From positions 62,001 through 126,000 of IMG/VR virus record IMGVR_UViG_3300023184_004198: a stretch of DNA of 64,000 nt; one strand, given 5' to 3'. The translations under genes and the position numbers were made by a program. Under the pieces are notes generated by a model. That model made no database searches and was not told where the DNA came from. It was given only the letters and a program-made list of their open reading frames with translations. Below, piece after piece: positions 9,041 to 18,077 of this stretch (its first letter is position 1; each line of letters starts with the position of its first letter). Origin of the DNA: a virus.

Positions 9041-9541
9041 ATGCGAATTTTAACCTTAGACAACATCCATTACGACCTTGACCATTTACCCGAAGAGGTA
9101 GATGACATGAGGTTTGCTATACTAGACAATTCAAATCCACAAGAGCCTGATTATCATTTCATTCCACTAATCTTTTTAGAAAGTTTCAATGCGCCTGCAC
9201 TTGTGCTACGCATTGGAGAGAACACCATCAAGATGCCCATGGATTGGCAGATCCTTATTGGTGAACCTGAAATAGGCGACTTAGAAGTATTGCCCTTGAC
9301 ATCAATCAATGACCGTGGCTTTAGAGTATTCCAGTTCAATCCACTCACCAGTTTCCGTCCGTCATTCCCGGATATTGAAATCTTGGATGTGTATCACGAA
9401 GTGAGTTGGTATGCACCTAAACTAAAGAATGGACAGTTACTTGCTGTGCCCTTGAATGATGAACCAGATCCTGACTGTGTGTACTTTGTCAAAGATGTCA
9501 GTCGCAACTGTGAGATTGTAGACTACAACAAGAGTTGGTAA
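9041..9541 (+). CDS. Conserved T4-like phage hypothetical protein
   Basis: A 166-residue acidic protein (MRILTLDNIHYDLD...) with a LTSINDRGFRVFQFNP stretch and a VYFVKDVSR stretch near the C-terminus. It resembles a protein often found near uvsW in marine T4-like phages, whose function is unknown. No signal peptide or membrane segment. Directly preceded by the promoter at 9006-9034, with no SD visible, which fits leaderless translation. Confidence 0.75.
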   Translation: MRILTLDNIHYDLDHLPEEVDDMRFAILDNSNPQEPDYHFIPLIFLESFNAPALVLRIGENTIKMPMDWQILIGEPEIGDLEVLPLTSINDRGFRVFQFNPLTSFRPSFPDIEILDVYHEVSWYAPKLKNGQLLAVPLNDEPDPDCVYFVKDVSRNCEIVDYNKSW

Positions 9542-9542
9542 C

Positions 9543-9689
9543 ATGCCTTATACTGAACCACAACTGTTTGAAACACTAAATCGTCTAGCGAAGATTTACT
9601 TGGAAAGTTACCCAGAAGATCAGGAAGGCTTGGAACGATTCCTACGCTGGGCACACACTCAATATGGCTACCGGTATGGGAACCCTTAA
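9543..9689 (+). CDS. Small hypothetical protein, 48 aa
   Basis: The ATG one base after the previous stop opens a 48-codon frame to TAA at 9687-9689. The predicted product (MPYTEPQLFETLNRL...) is a helical, charged peptide with aromatic residues near the end. It overlaps the start of the next gene by 26 bases. Codon use and packing support it being real. No family recognised. Confidence 0.6.
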   Translation: MPYTEPQLFETLNRLAKIYLESYPEDQEGLERFLRWAHTQYGYRYGNP

Positions 9690-9975
9690 ACCTGGTGCCA
9701 CTCTCATTTACGAACGTGTGGGCAACGAAGTGTATGCTTATGAGTCTGGTGCTGACCCTAGGACCAGACAGCTTGTGGGCTACAGTTATGATCCTGTAAC
9801 TGGACACCACGTTGACTATGACAAGCGAACTGGTGATGGCCGCCCATTGATAGATCATATCCGGGAAGATAAAATGTGGAACGACATCCGGCGCCTATCT
9901 AAAACCAATCCTGCTTTACAAGATGCCTTGGAACGTGCTATAGTAATATACAAACTAATCAAAGTAGATGAGTGA
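9664..9975 (+). CDS. Conserved phage hypothetical protein
   Basis: A 103-residue protein beginning MATGMGTLKPGATLIYER. The N-terminal strand-rich part (YERVGNEVYAYESGAD) is a pattern recurrent in T4-like marine phages, and the C-terminal 40 residues look helical. It overlaps both neighbours. Function unknown. Confidence 0.7.
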   Translation: MATGMGTLKPGATLIYERVGNEVYAYESGADPRTRQLVGYSYDPVTGHHVDYDKRTGDGRPLIDHIREDKMWNDIRRLSKTNPALQDALERAIVIYKLIKVDE

Positions 9976-10420
9976 TAAACTAAACATTGCCAACGAGATG
10001 CGACAACTGGATCGCAAGAACAGAAACTTCTATCGTGATCTCACAGACGAGGAACGCAAGAAGTTCTCTAACTATCTTATGATTCGTTGGGCATCATGTG
10101 TGGAAGGCTCAAGAGAGATGCAAGAGTTTTATTTGATTTCTACTAACGAGCGATTGAACAAACATTTCTTCAACATCAGTCGGCATCCTGAACTGCAATG
10201 GCTTTGTGCCACTGCCATAAGTCCAGACATGGGCACACCCAGACACAACTGGATCTCGCCCAAGAAGAAAGAAACAGGTGCAGGCGCTAGTGCTGTCAAA
10301 AAACAGTTGGCAGAGTTGTTTCCCACCTACAAAGAAGATGAAATAGCCTTGTTGGCCTCAATGACCACAAAAAAAGAACTTGATCAATACATCCGAGACC
10401 ATGGCAGAGACACTAAGTGA
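9968..10420 (+). CDS. Conserved phage protein, possibly clamp-loader subunit-like
   Basis: A 150-residue basic protein. The central HPELQWLCATAI segment and the C-terminal SAVKKQLAELFPTYKEDEIALL helix resemble small proteins encoded near replication genes in T4-like phages, sometimes labelled clamp-loader (gp62-like) subunits. That link is weak and made from memory of the pattern. Its position among uvsW, primase and helicase genes supports a replication role. Confidence 0.5.
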   Translation: MSDKLNIANEMRQLDRKNRNFYRDLTDEERKKFSNYLMIRWASCVEGSREMQEFYLISTNERLNKHFFNISRHPELQWLCATAISPDMGTPRHNWISPKKKETGAGASAVKKQLAELFPTYKEDEIALLASMTTKKELDQYIRDHGRDTK

Positions 10421-11090
10421 ACTCACTTGCGGCTACTGCAAGAAAACATTCAGACGTGCAGAAAGTCTTGTGGTGCACATGTGCGAGCCCAAGCGCCGCA
10501 GATCAGAACGAGCAGAGCGTGGTGTAGAACTGGGCTTTCAATCCTACTTGAGATTCTATGAGATTGCACAAGGATCGGCCCGACTCAAAACATTTGATGA
10601 CTTTGCAGACTCACCTTACTATCGGGCCTTTGTAAAATTTGGTAGGTATTGCTACAACACTCGAGCAATTAATCCTGCACAGTTCACAGCCTGGTTGCTG
10701 AAACACAACAAGAAAATTGATAACTGGGCTAGTGATAAAATCTATACTGAATATTTGTTGGACTACCTAAAGGTAGAAGCAGTGGCAGATGCACTTGCCC
10801 GAGCAGTGGAGTTTGGCATAGACTGGAGTGAGAAACATTCAGCACCGGCTCATGATTGTTTGCGCTACGGCAGTACACATGCTATGTGCCATGCTATCAC
10901 AACAGGACGCATCAGTCCTTGGGTGATATACAACTCGGAATCAGGACAGAAGTTCCTGGGTGAACTCTCAGCCGACCAAGTGGCCATGATATGGCCTTAC
11001 ATAGATTCAGATGTGTGGCAGAAAAAGTTTTCAGACTATGCCGCAGACGCTGAATACGCAAAACTAATATTGAAACAAGCAGGATGGTAA
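10401..11090 (+). CDS. Zinc-finger conserved phage protein
   Basis: A 229-residue protein starting at the ATG at 10401, twenty bases inside the previous gene. The N-terminus has a C2HC-type zinc knuckle (CGYCKKTF...VVHMC, residues about 10-27) followed by a basic KRRRSERAER stretch. Both suggest nucleic acid or protein binding. The rest is helical and resembles a conserved T4-like marine phage protein of unknown role. Confidence 0.7.
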   Translation: MAETLSELTCGYCKKTFRRAESLVVHMCEPKRRRSERAERGVELGFQSYLRFYEIAQGSARLKTFDDFADSPYYRAFVKFGRYCYNTRAINPAQFTAWLLKHNKKIDNWASDKIYTEYLLDYLKVEAVADALARAVEFGIDWSEKHSAPAHDCLRYGSTHAMCHAITTGRISPWVIYNSESGQKFLGELSADQVAMIWPYIDSDVWQKKFSDYAADAEYAKLILKQAGW

Positions 11091-11091
11091 C

Positions 11092-11445
11092 ATGATAGGA
11101 AACATTGGTCAAACTGGAAAATATATTGCAGTCACCGGCGGTGCCGGTAGTAACTATGTGAACAACAGTAATTACATGAGTGTTGGACAATTACAATACA
11201 ACACCAACAATCAACGACTGGAAATGTACAACGGTACCAGTTGGCAACCGTTAAATCTGGGTCAGTACTATGTTGGATTAAATCCACACGCCGAACTGAT
11301 ACTAGACTGGGCAGATAAAAAAATGCATGAGGAACGAGAAGCACGTGCCATGGCCGAACAGTATCCTGCTGTGGCCGATGCCATGGGTGCTGTTCGTGAA
11401 GCTGAAGAACAATTAAAAACTGTTGTGGCGTTGTGTAGAACATGA
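11092..11445 (+). CDS. Hypothetical protein, virion-like N-terminus
   Basis: A 117-residue protein. The first half is Gly/Asn/Tyr-rich with GQLQYNTNNQRLEMYNGTSW, a motif often found in phage structural proteins and tail-fibre ends. The second half is a charged helix that could form a coiled coil. It ends in an ATGA overlap with the polymerase-like gene. Function unknown. Confidence 0.6.
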   Translation: MIGNIGQTGKYIAVTGGAGSNYVNNSNYMSVGQLQYNTNNQRLEMYNGTSWQPLNLGQYYVGLNPHAELILDWADKKMHEEREARAMAEQYPAVADAMGAVREAEEQLKTVVALCRT

Positions 11446-12020
11446 GTGCAGACATTGACATTGACGTTCCGGATCGTGCAAAGATATTAGAACTGATCCA
11501 GCACACACCTGCCAGGCAAGTGGTGGATGGCCGGCCACGCAAGCACAACTCAGGTATCTACATCACAGACATTCCCCAAGATCCAGAACACGGTTGTGCA
11601 GCCATAGACTACGAAACTGCAGAACAGCGTGGTTATTTCAAAATTGACTTGTTAAACATGAGTGTGTATCAGTTGATCCAAGATCCTGCACACTACGAAG
11701 CCATGTTGTCAGCAACACCTCCATGGTCACGACTGTGGACAGACAGACCCTGGGCCTCTCAGTTGGTTCACGTGGGCAACTACGTGGATTTGATGGTAGC
11801 GATGCAACCTGACTCGATACCTAGGATGGCTGCTTTTATATCAATTATTAGACCGGGCAAGGCACACTTGCAAAGAAAATCGTGGTCGGAAGTGTTTGCT
11901 GAAGTATGGGATGGGGATGAATCGCGTGGGTATACATTTAAAAAGTCACACGCTGTGAGTTATGCGGCCCTGGTGGCCCTGCACATGAACCTGCTCAATC
12001 AAGTCGACGTACCAGTGTAA
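11442..12020 (+). CDS. Miniature DNA polymerase III alpha-like protein
   Basis: A 192-residue protein whose short motifs line up in order with the catalytic region of bacterial DnaE. DIDIDVPDRAKILE (residues 4-17) matches the PDFDIDF catalytic-Asp motif. KHNSGIYI (34-41) matches the HAGGVVI region. GYFKIDLLNM (64-73) matches GLVKFDFLGL, with Asp69 at the third catalytic Asp. SIIRPG (134-139) matches LYRPG. GYTFKKSHAVSYA (163-175) matches GYGFNKSHAAAYA. Full DnaE is about 1,160 residues, so nearly all other domains are missing. It may be an inactive relic, a regulator or a minimal enzyme. Confidence 0.7.
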   Translation: MSADIDIDVPDRAKILELIQHTPARQVVDGRPRKHNSGIYITDIPQDPEHGCAAIDYETAEQRGYFKIDLLNMSVYQLIQDPAHYEAMLSATPPWSRLWTDRPWASQLVHVGNYVDLMVAMQPDSIPRMAAFISIIRPGKAHLQRKSWSEVFAEVWDGDESRGYTFKKSHAVSYAALVALHMNLLNQVDVPV

Positions 12021-12372
12021 TTGATTTACGTTTGATTTTTTTGCGGGCAATATCTATTAGGCTGCACACAGGTCCATGTAAGATTTCAAGATCTTTGTTT
12101 GAGAATGTGCGCAGGGTAAAACGAAATTTTTCCCATTCCCCACGCAAGAATATGTTAATGGGTATGCTACGATTGCTTTCCCACCACCAAGTGTTGGCCA
12201 ACTCTAGAAATTCCAGCTTGTCTTCCTGCGTCAGCACAGCGCCAAAATCGTAGATGGTCGTAACAGCATCGTCCCTGTTTTGAACTACTCCAATATACTC
12301 GTTGCTGGCATACACGCACAGCGTTATAAAGGGGTATTTTTCCGCCAGTTTTTCAAAGATGTTATTACCCAT
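11995..12372 (-). CDS. Conserved hypothetical protein
   Basis: A 125-residue minus-strand protein inside a mostly plus-strand region. It overlaps the tail of the polymerase-like gene by 26 bases. It mixes aromatic strands (FITLCVYASNEYIGVV) and a basic C-terminal helix (ARKKIKRKS). No signal peptide. Its start is 20 bases from the divergent structural gene at 12393. No family recognised. Confidence 0.65.
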   Translation of the reverse strand: MGNNIFEKLAEKYPFITLCVYASNEYIGVVQNRDDAVTTIYDFGAVLTQEDKLEFLELANTWWWESNRSIPINIFLRGEWEKFRFTLRTFSNKDLEILHGPVCSLIDIARKKIKRKSITLVRRLD

Positions 12373-12392
12373 AAATACGTATTGAGGATCCT

Positions 12393-13472
12393 ATGTATTC
12401 AACCACTGCTTACTTATATCAACAAATCATTCGGGTACTTTTGATTGACACCAGTGGTGGATACTTTACTGCGAGGTACGACCCAGTGTACGCAAAAACT
12501 TTAACTGTCAACAAAGGTGTAGACAACGTTTTGTTGTTTGAATTCATCAACCAAGACCAAAAACCTGTGAACGTCACAGGTAGTACATTCAAATTTAGAT
12601 TGCTGAACCAAACAGGCGATGAATTATTGCTTGAAAAAGACATGACTGTACTTAGTGCCAGTTTGGGCCGTGTCAAAGTTGTGTTGGATACTGCTGATAC
12701 TATTAATATTCTTGCGCAACCCGGTAGTTACAGCATTGAACGCACTCAAGGCAACTACGTACAGGCAGCATTCACAGACGACAACGCAGGTGCCCGAGCT
12801 GACTGCGACATTGTGGATTCAATATTGCCACAATTTATGGCCAGCCAACCAGTAACTATTCCCACTATAAACGGCAAAAATTCATGGCCACAACCTGGAC
12901 CGCAATCATGGCCAGATTGGGCGTTGACCCCACAACCACAATCACGCAACTACTTAACTGAATATTACTCAAGTCACATCAATACCACAGGCGCCAGTTT
13001 GACCACAATCAAATATGATCTTGTGCATTACACGGGCACACTCAAAGTGCAGGCTGCACAAGACTACGAAGCCATTTGGGTAGATGTCACAGAAAGTCGC
13101 GAGTACTTTGATGAGTCTGGAACTTTTTACATCAATGTTGTGGGCTTCCATCCCTTGTTGCGTTTGGCTATCAACAACAGCCAAGGTTATGGTGCCACAG
13201 GCAACGCTACAGTGGTCGATGGTGTTGTCACAGGTATTGCAGTGACCAATGCAGGATCAGGTTACATGGCAGCACCTTGTGTTCAGATTTTGGGCAATGG
13301 TGCAGGTGCAACAGCCATTGCTGAACCATTCTCAGGGCCCAGCGGTATTGGCCAAATCACTGTGACAAACGGTGGCTCGGGCTACCTGCCATTGAACTTT
13401 GGCGGTACTGAAGCACAGGCTGTTACTGTGCTGATTACAACTGGTTACGTTACCAATATCTTTTATCGTTAA
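12393..13472 (+). CDS. Phage structural protein, baseplate/fibre-like
   Basis: A 359-residue protein. Residues about 30-120 (KTLTVNKGVDNVLLFEFINQDQ...) look like the Ig-like N-terminal domain of BppU-type upper-baseplate proteins. The rest is Gly/Thr/Ser-rich with two GSGY repeats (TNAGSGYMAAP and TNGGSGYLPLN) typical of receptor-binding or fibre modules. An ATAAATAC sequence lies 14 bases before the ATG and could be a weak late promoter. Likely exposed on the virion. Confidence 0.65.
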   Translation: MYSTTAYLYQQIIRVLLIDTSGGYFTARYDPVYAKTLTVNKGVDNVLLFEFINQDQKPVNVTGSTFKFRLLNQTGDELLLEKDMTVLSASLGRVKVVLDTADTINILAQPGSYSIERTQGNYVQAAFTDDNAGARADCDIVDSILPQFMASQPVTIPTINGKNSWPQPGPQSWPDWALTPQPQSRNYLTEYYSSHINTTGASLTTIKYDLVHYTGTLKVQAAQDYEAIWVDVTESREYFDESGTFYINVVGFHPLLRLAINNSQGYGATGNATVVDGVVTGIAVTNAGSGYMAAPCVQILGNGAGATAIAEPFSGPSGIGQITVTNGGSGYLPLNFGGTEAQAVTVLITTGYVTNIFYR

Positions 13473-13475
13473 CTG

Positions 13476-13504
13476 TTGCTTTGTAACAAGAATCCTGCTA
13501 TACT
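13476..13504 (+). promoter_or_regulatory. Sigma-70-like promoter, leaderless type
   Basis: TTGCTT (13476-13481), spacer 17, TATACT (13499-13504), then six bases to the primase ATG at 13511. There is no SD between the -10 box and the ATG. Confidence 0.6.
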
Positions 13505-13510
13505 GTATAG

Positions 13511-14500
13511 ATGCTTGACATCCTTGCTTATCTACCTGCGAAAAAGAAAACGACACCCAGTGGTTGGTTGAGCTTCAATGCGGTATGCTGTCAGCACAAT
13601 GGCAGTACTAAGGACATTAGAGGACGTGGCGGACTCAAAGTCACAGATCAAAGTTGGAGTTACCACTGTTTTAATTGTGGTTACACAGCAAGTTTTATTT
13701 TGGGACGCAGTGTAATGTTCAAAGCACGACGACTGTTGACTTGGATGGGTGTGCCAGACAACGAAATAGAGATGCTGAATCTTGAAAGCCTGCGTCACCG
13801 GAACATACATGGCATACTCAGTGAACGACAACAGATTTGGAATGCCATTAGCGATATACGATTTGAAGAGTTTGATGACTTGCCACCATTTGCAGAATTG
13901 GTCACACCGGAACTACAATTTCAATGGGACTACCTGCGTTCGAGAAAGGTACCCGAAGACTTTCCTGTGCTCACAGCCGCACAAAACGATGGTGTTAACT
14001 GGGTCAGGCCACAGGTCATTATACCATTTACCTACAACAATGTCATGGTGGGGTGGACTGCTAGGATGTTGGATAAGAAACAACCCAAGTTTATCAGTCA
14101 CAGCCAACCGGGCTATGTGTTTGGCACAGACTTACAACATGCGGATTGGCAGCACGTGATCGTGACAGAAGGCATATTTGATGCACTCAGCATAGGCGGC
14201 CTGGCGGTGATGCACAATACCATAAGTGATCAACAAGCAAGACTGATACGCAGCCTAGGTCGAGACATAATTGTGGTACCAGATCAAGATCAGGCCGGGG
14301 TTGCCTTAATTGACCGTGCAGTAGAACTAGGCTGGGCTGTGAGCATACCTAACTGGCCCGAGGGCTGCAAAGACGTCAATGATGCAGTAATACAATTAGG
14401 CCAGCTTGGAGCCTTGCTAACTATAATGCAATCAAGAGAGACCAGTAGAATCAAAATTGAGTTAAGGAAAAAAGCACTTGTTAAAAGATTACAGCGTTGA
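13511..14500 (+). CDS. DNA primase (T4 gp61-like)
   Basis: A 329-residue protein matching the T4 gp61 primase in length and order. A zinc-binding N-terminus has C26, C27 and H29 followed by C53 and C56 (CFNCG). The Toprim core shows VTEGIFDALS near residue 218 and the acidic PDQDQAG motif near residue 256. It would make RNA primers with the helicase encoded next, whose TTG start lies 23 bases inside this gene. Confidence 0.9.
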   Translation: MLDILAYLPAKKKTTPSGWLSFNAVCCQHNGSTKDIRGRGGLKVTDQSWSYHCFNCGYTASFILGRSVMFKARRLLTWMGVPDNEIEMLNLESLRHRNIHGILSERQQIWNAISDIRFEEFDDLPPFAELVTPELQFQWDYLRSRKVPEDFPVLTAAQNDGVNWVRPQVIIPFTYNNVMVGWTARMLDKKQPKFISHSQPGYVFGTDLQHADWQHVIVTEGIFDALSIGGLAVMHNTISDQQARLIRSLGRDIIVVPDQDQAGVALIDRAVELGWAVSIPNWPEGCKDVNDAVIQLGQLGALLTIMQSRETSRIKIELRKKALVKRLQR

Positions 14501-15899
14501 CGTTCAGCGATTATTTTTAGAAATGATGTTGGAAGATGCACAGAGTTATGTGCGTGTTCAGAACATCTACAACCCACAGAACTTTGACAAAAGTCTACGT
14601 CCTGCGGCTGAGTTTATCAAAGAGCACAGTGACAAACACAAAACACTTCCCGATCGTACACAGATAGCTGCCACCACAGGTATCAAATTACAACCAGTGC
14701 CGGACTTGAACGAAGGACACTTTGACTGGTTCATGGGCGAGTTTGAAAGTTTTACCAAGCGCCAAGAACTAGAACGTGCGATCCTTAAGGCAGCAGACAT
14801 GCTGGAAAAAGGCGACTTTGAGCCTGTGGAGAAACTGATCAAGGATGCTGTGCAGATCAGTTTGACCAAGGACATGGGCACTGACTACTTTGCTGATCCT
14901 AAGACACGTATTGAAAAGTATTTCAACTCTGGTGGACAAGTATCAACAGGGTGGCCACAACTGGATAGGTTGCTGTATGGCGGCTTCAGTAGAGGTGAGT
15001 TAAATATTTTTGCAGGTGGATCTGGTTCAGGCAAGAGCTTGGTTATGATGAATATTGCACTGAACTGGTTGCAACAAGGCTTGAGTGGCGTGTATATCAC
15101 GCTAGAACTTTCAGAAGAACTCACAAGTTTGCGAACAGATGCCATGTTAACAAACATGAGCACCAAGGACATTCGCAAAGACATTGACACCACTGAACTC
15201 AAAGTCAAGTTAGTAGCCAAGAAGTCGGGCAACTATCAAGTCAAAGGCTTGCCGGCACAAAGCAACATCAACGACATACGTGCATATCTAAAAGAGTATC
15301 AAATACAAACAGGCAAAAAAGTAGACTTTGTGATGATTGATTACTTGGACTTGTTGATGCCTGTGAGTGCAAAAGTTTCACCCAATGACTTGTTTGTCAA
15401 AGACAAGTATGTTTCAGAAGAACTGCGCAACTTGGCCAAAGAACTGGGATTCTTAATGGTCACAGCAAGTCAGTTGAATCGAAGTGCTGTAGAAGAAATT
15501 GAATTTGACCACAGTCATATTTCAGGTGGTATTTCAAAGATCAACACAGCAGACAATGTGTTTGGTATCTTTACTAGTCGTGCCATGAAAGAACGCGGCA
15601 AGTATCAGATACAGTGCATGAAGTCTCGAAGCTCGACCGGCGTTGGTCAAAAAATTGATTTGGAGTACAACATTGAAACAATGCGCATTACTGACGAAGG
15701 CGGAGAAGATGGAGACACTTATTCAAAGAAACCATCCGCATCCATCATGGACTCAATCAAAGCCCGCAGTCAAGTTAGCCCGGCTAGTAATGACTCAGAC
15801 AGCCCTCCATGGGACAGTGGTAGTGACGCACCAAAGATCACAGCAGACGTTCAAAGTGCAAAACTAAAACAATTACTAGGAAAGATTAAAACAGGATAA
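14478..15899 (+). CDS. Replicative DNA helicase, DnaB/gp41-like
   Basis: A 473-residue RecA-fold helicase. Walker A GGSGSGKS is at residues 180-187. A hydrophobic strand ending in DYLDLLMP gives Walker B, and a VTASQLNRS segment follows, as in DnaB and gp41. The start is TTG at 14478, preceded by AAGGAA. An ATG start is not available in this frame nearby. The C-terminal 60 residues are Ser/Asp-rich and probably flexible. It should form the primosome with the upstream primase. Confidence 0.9.
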   Translation: MLKDYSVDVQRLFLEMMLEDAQSYVRVQNIYNPQNFDKSLRPAAEFIKEHSDKHKTLPDRTQIAATTGIKLQPVPDLNEGHFDWFMGEFESFTKRQELERAILKAADMLEKGDFEPVEKLIKDAVQISLTKDMGTDYFADPKTRIEKYFNSGGQVSTGWPQLDRLLYGGFSRGELNIFAGGSGSGKSLVMMNIALNWLQQGLSGVYITLELSEELTSLRTDAMLTNMSTKDIRKDIDTTELKVKLVAKKSGNYQVKGLPAQSNINDIRAYLKEYQIQTGKKVDFVMIDYLDLLMPVSAKVSPNDLFVKDKYVSEELRNLAKELGFLMVTASQLNRSAVEEIEFDHSHISGGISKINTADNVFGIFTSRAMKERGKYQIQCMKSRSSTGVGQKIDLEYNIETMRITDEGGEDGDTYSKKPSASIMDSIKARSQVSPASNDSDSPPWDSGSDAPKITADVQSAKLKQLLGKIKTG

Positions 15900-17017
15900 T
15901 GGATAACAATTTATACTGCTCATTAATCCACAAAGGACTTAATTTAGATCTAAGATATTCACCTCCGTTGGCACAACATTGTTGTTTAAGAAACGCACCG
16001 TTTCCAGTTGACGTAACTCAAAATTTTTGGACAAATAAAAATTTTATTGATCTTCGAGAAATCAATCAAAAAAATATTTGGGCGTCAGGTTGTGAAAACT
16101 GCAAATATTTAGAATTATCTGGAGCAGAAAGTTTTCGCACAGGCATGAATTCTGGACTCGGTACAGGAGAATACAATACTTCTGGACCAGAAAGAATTGA
16201 TCTCATGTTTGATATCAGTTGTAATTTGGCCTGTGCTATATGTGGACCACAAGTTAGTAGTACCTGGCAGAAACATCTTAAAGACAATAATTTATGGTAT
16301 CAAGCAATATCTTTGCCCCGTAGTCATCATGATGCAGTTACAGCATTAAAACAATTAGATTTATCTAATTTAAAAATGTTGGTATTTGCCGGTGGAGAAA
16401 CTTTGTTAGGGCAAGCACATTGGAAAGTATGTGAGTGGTTGGCAGATAACGTACCCAACGCCAAACAGCAACTTACTGTGTGTTTTCAAACCAATGGCAC
16501 ACAGCCCATTGACAATAGAAATTATGAATTAATAAACAAATTTCACTTGGTTAAATTACACATAAGTCTTGATGCAGTCGGAGACAGATTTAATTACCTG
16601 CGCTGGCCCGGAGACTGGAGTCAGGTTACTGATAATATCATGCGCATCCGCGAAACTGCTCCTAGTAACACTGTGTTTTTAATTGAAGAAACTTTTAGTA
16701 TTTTTAATCTGTATTATCAAAATGAACTAACAAGTTGGGTAAAAAACAATTTTGCAACCAATAGAGAAGGAGATGTAGTTAATCATACTCAACATTTGGT
16801 TGGCCATGAGTATCTTGACGTAAACAATATTACTCAAGAATATTTTGATGCATTGCAAGGAACTAGTATGATTCATGTTATTTCTCCAGACTGGAAAGAA
16901 AATCCTGATCTTATTAAAACAGCCGTTGAGCAGACTGACAAATTTGATCAAATGAGAAAATTAAATTGGAAAAAAACTTTTCCAGAAGTCGCTGAGTTTT
17001 ATTCTCGATATATTTGA
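15899..17017 (+). CDS. Radical SAM enzyme
   Basis: A 372-residue protein whose ATG shares one base with the helicase stop. It has the CNLACAIC (CX3CX2C) cluster motif at about residue 108, earlier Cys residues in CCLRNAPF and CENCKYL for a possible second cluster, and FAGGETLL matching the GGE motif. The layout resembles the radical SAM genes at 6416 and 40646, so these are probably paralogues. The region from here to 18077 is more A+T-rich than the surrounding genes, which may mark separate acquisition. Substrate unknown. Confidence 0.85.
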   Translation: MDNNLYCSLIHKGLNLDLRYSPPLAQHCCLRNAPFPVDVTQNFWTNKNFIDLREINQKNIWASGCENCKYLELSGAESFRTGMNSGLGTGEYNTSGPERIDLMFDISCNLACAICGPQVSSTWQKHLKDNNLWYQAISLPRSHHDAVTALKQLDLSNLKMLVFAGGETLLGQAHWKVCEWLADNVPNAKQQLTVCFQTNGTQPIDNRNYELINKFHLVKLHISLDAVGDRFNYLRWPGDWSQVTDNIMRIRETAPSNTVFLIEETFSIFNLYYQNELTSWVKNNFATNREGDVVNHTQHLVGHEYLDVNNITQEYFDALQGTSMIHVISPDWKENPDLIKTAVEQTDKFDQMRKLNWKKTFPEVAEFYSRYI

Positions 17018-17027
17018 CTGTGATAAA

Positions 17028-18077
17028 ATGAATAGAATTGTTTCAACTTGGCGGGTTAATACAAAAACTACCAAACTTGAACACATTAATAAATTTTTAC
17101 CCGATGATGTGTTTGTTGTACCTGGTATGGTGTCTGAAAAAATCATGCATGACTGGATAAAAAAATATGGAACACCAGCATATATTGTAATGGATCAGGC
17201 TGGGCATATAAAAATAAATGGATTAGAAATTTATTCTGTACCTTTAAGAGGATTAGCGTTTTCATTTGAAAAATTTGAAAAATTAAATCTACCTAGAGAA
17301 GTAGATACTAATTTTTGCTTTAATTTTTTTATTCACGAAAATTTAAATTCAAACAAATACGCATTGATCAAATTGGTTGAATATTTTGAATTTGATTGTT
17401 TTACCTATATTTTAAACACAGACAAAAAATTTTGCCGGGCACAGACTTTGGTCAGAGATTTGTCAACAATAACTGATGTAGATTTGTTACAAGATTTTCG
17501 TAATAAAATATTAAAACCAATAACTTTGCCACACAAACACAACAAAAACTATGATCAAGGTGCAGATGCTTACATCATACATCAATGGCAAAATAATCTT
17601 GATTTAAATTTTGTTCAAAGTGCGGTTTCTTTGATAAGTGAACCGCATGGTGATTTAACAGCATCTGTTTTTACGGAAAAAACTATTTTTGCAATAATGG
17701 GATTGACTTTTCCAATCTTTGTTGGGGGTGTTGGCAATGCTGACTACCTTAAAAAAGTTGGACTTGATGTGTTTGATGATATCATAGATCACAGTTATCA
17801 ATTTTTGCCAACTCTAGCAGAACGATGTTATTATGCGCTCAAAAATAACATAAAAATTCTAACAGATTTAAATTTGGCAAAACAACTTCGAACAAAAAAT
17901 CTAGATCGATTGCTGAAAAATCGTGATTTATTGTACACTGGAATTTTAATTGATCATGTGTACCAAGTTGTAGACTCTTGGCCTGACACATTAAAGTCAG
18001 TCATAAAGCCTTACTTTGAATTCATACAAAAAGTACAAATTGGAAAAAGCATGCGACTTTATGACTATGTTGATTAA
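17028..18077 (+). CDS. Putative glycosyltransferase-like protein
   Basis: A 349-residue protein. The segment TEKTIFAIMGLTFPIFVGG...YLKKVGLDVFDDIIDHSYQ closely parallels TEKTLRPIACGKPFILAA...YLRRYGFETFAGLIDESYD in the gene at 58102, so both belong to one phage family, probably glycan-related. It is rich in Phe and Asn and A+T-rich like the preceding gene. It converges on the next gene with a four-base overlap of the stops. Confidence 0.55.
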   Translation: MNRIVSTWRVNTKTTKLEHINKFLPDDVFVVPGMVSEKIMHDWIKKYGTPAYIVMDQAGHIKINGLEIYSVPLRGLAFSFEKFEKLNLPREVDTNFCFNFFIHENLNSNKYALIKLVEYFEFDCFTYILNTDKKFCRAQTLVRDLSTITDVDLLQDFRNKILKPITLPHKHNKNYDQGADAYIIHQWQNNLDLNFVQSAVSLISEPHGDLTASVFTEKTIFAIMGLTFPIFVGGVGNADYLKKVGLDVFDDIIDHSYQFLPTLAERCYYALKNNIKILTDLNLAKQLRTKNLDRLLKNRDLLYTGILIDHVYQVVDSWPDTLKSVIKPYFEFIQKVQIGKSMRLYDYVD

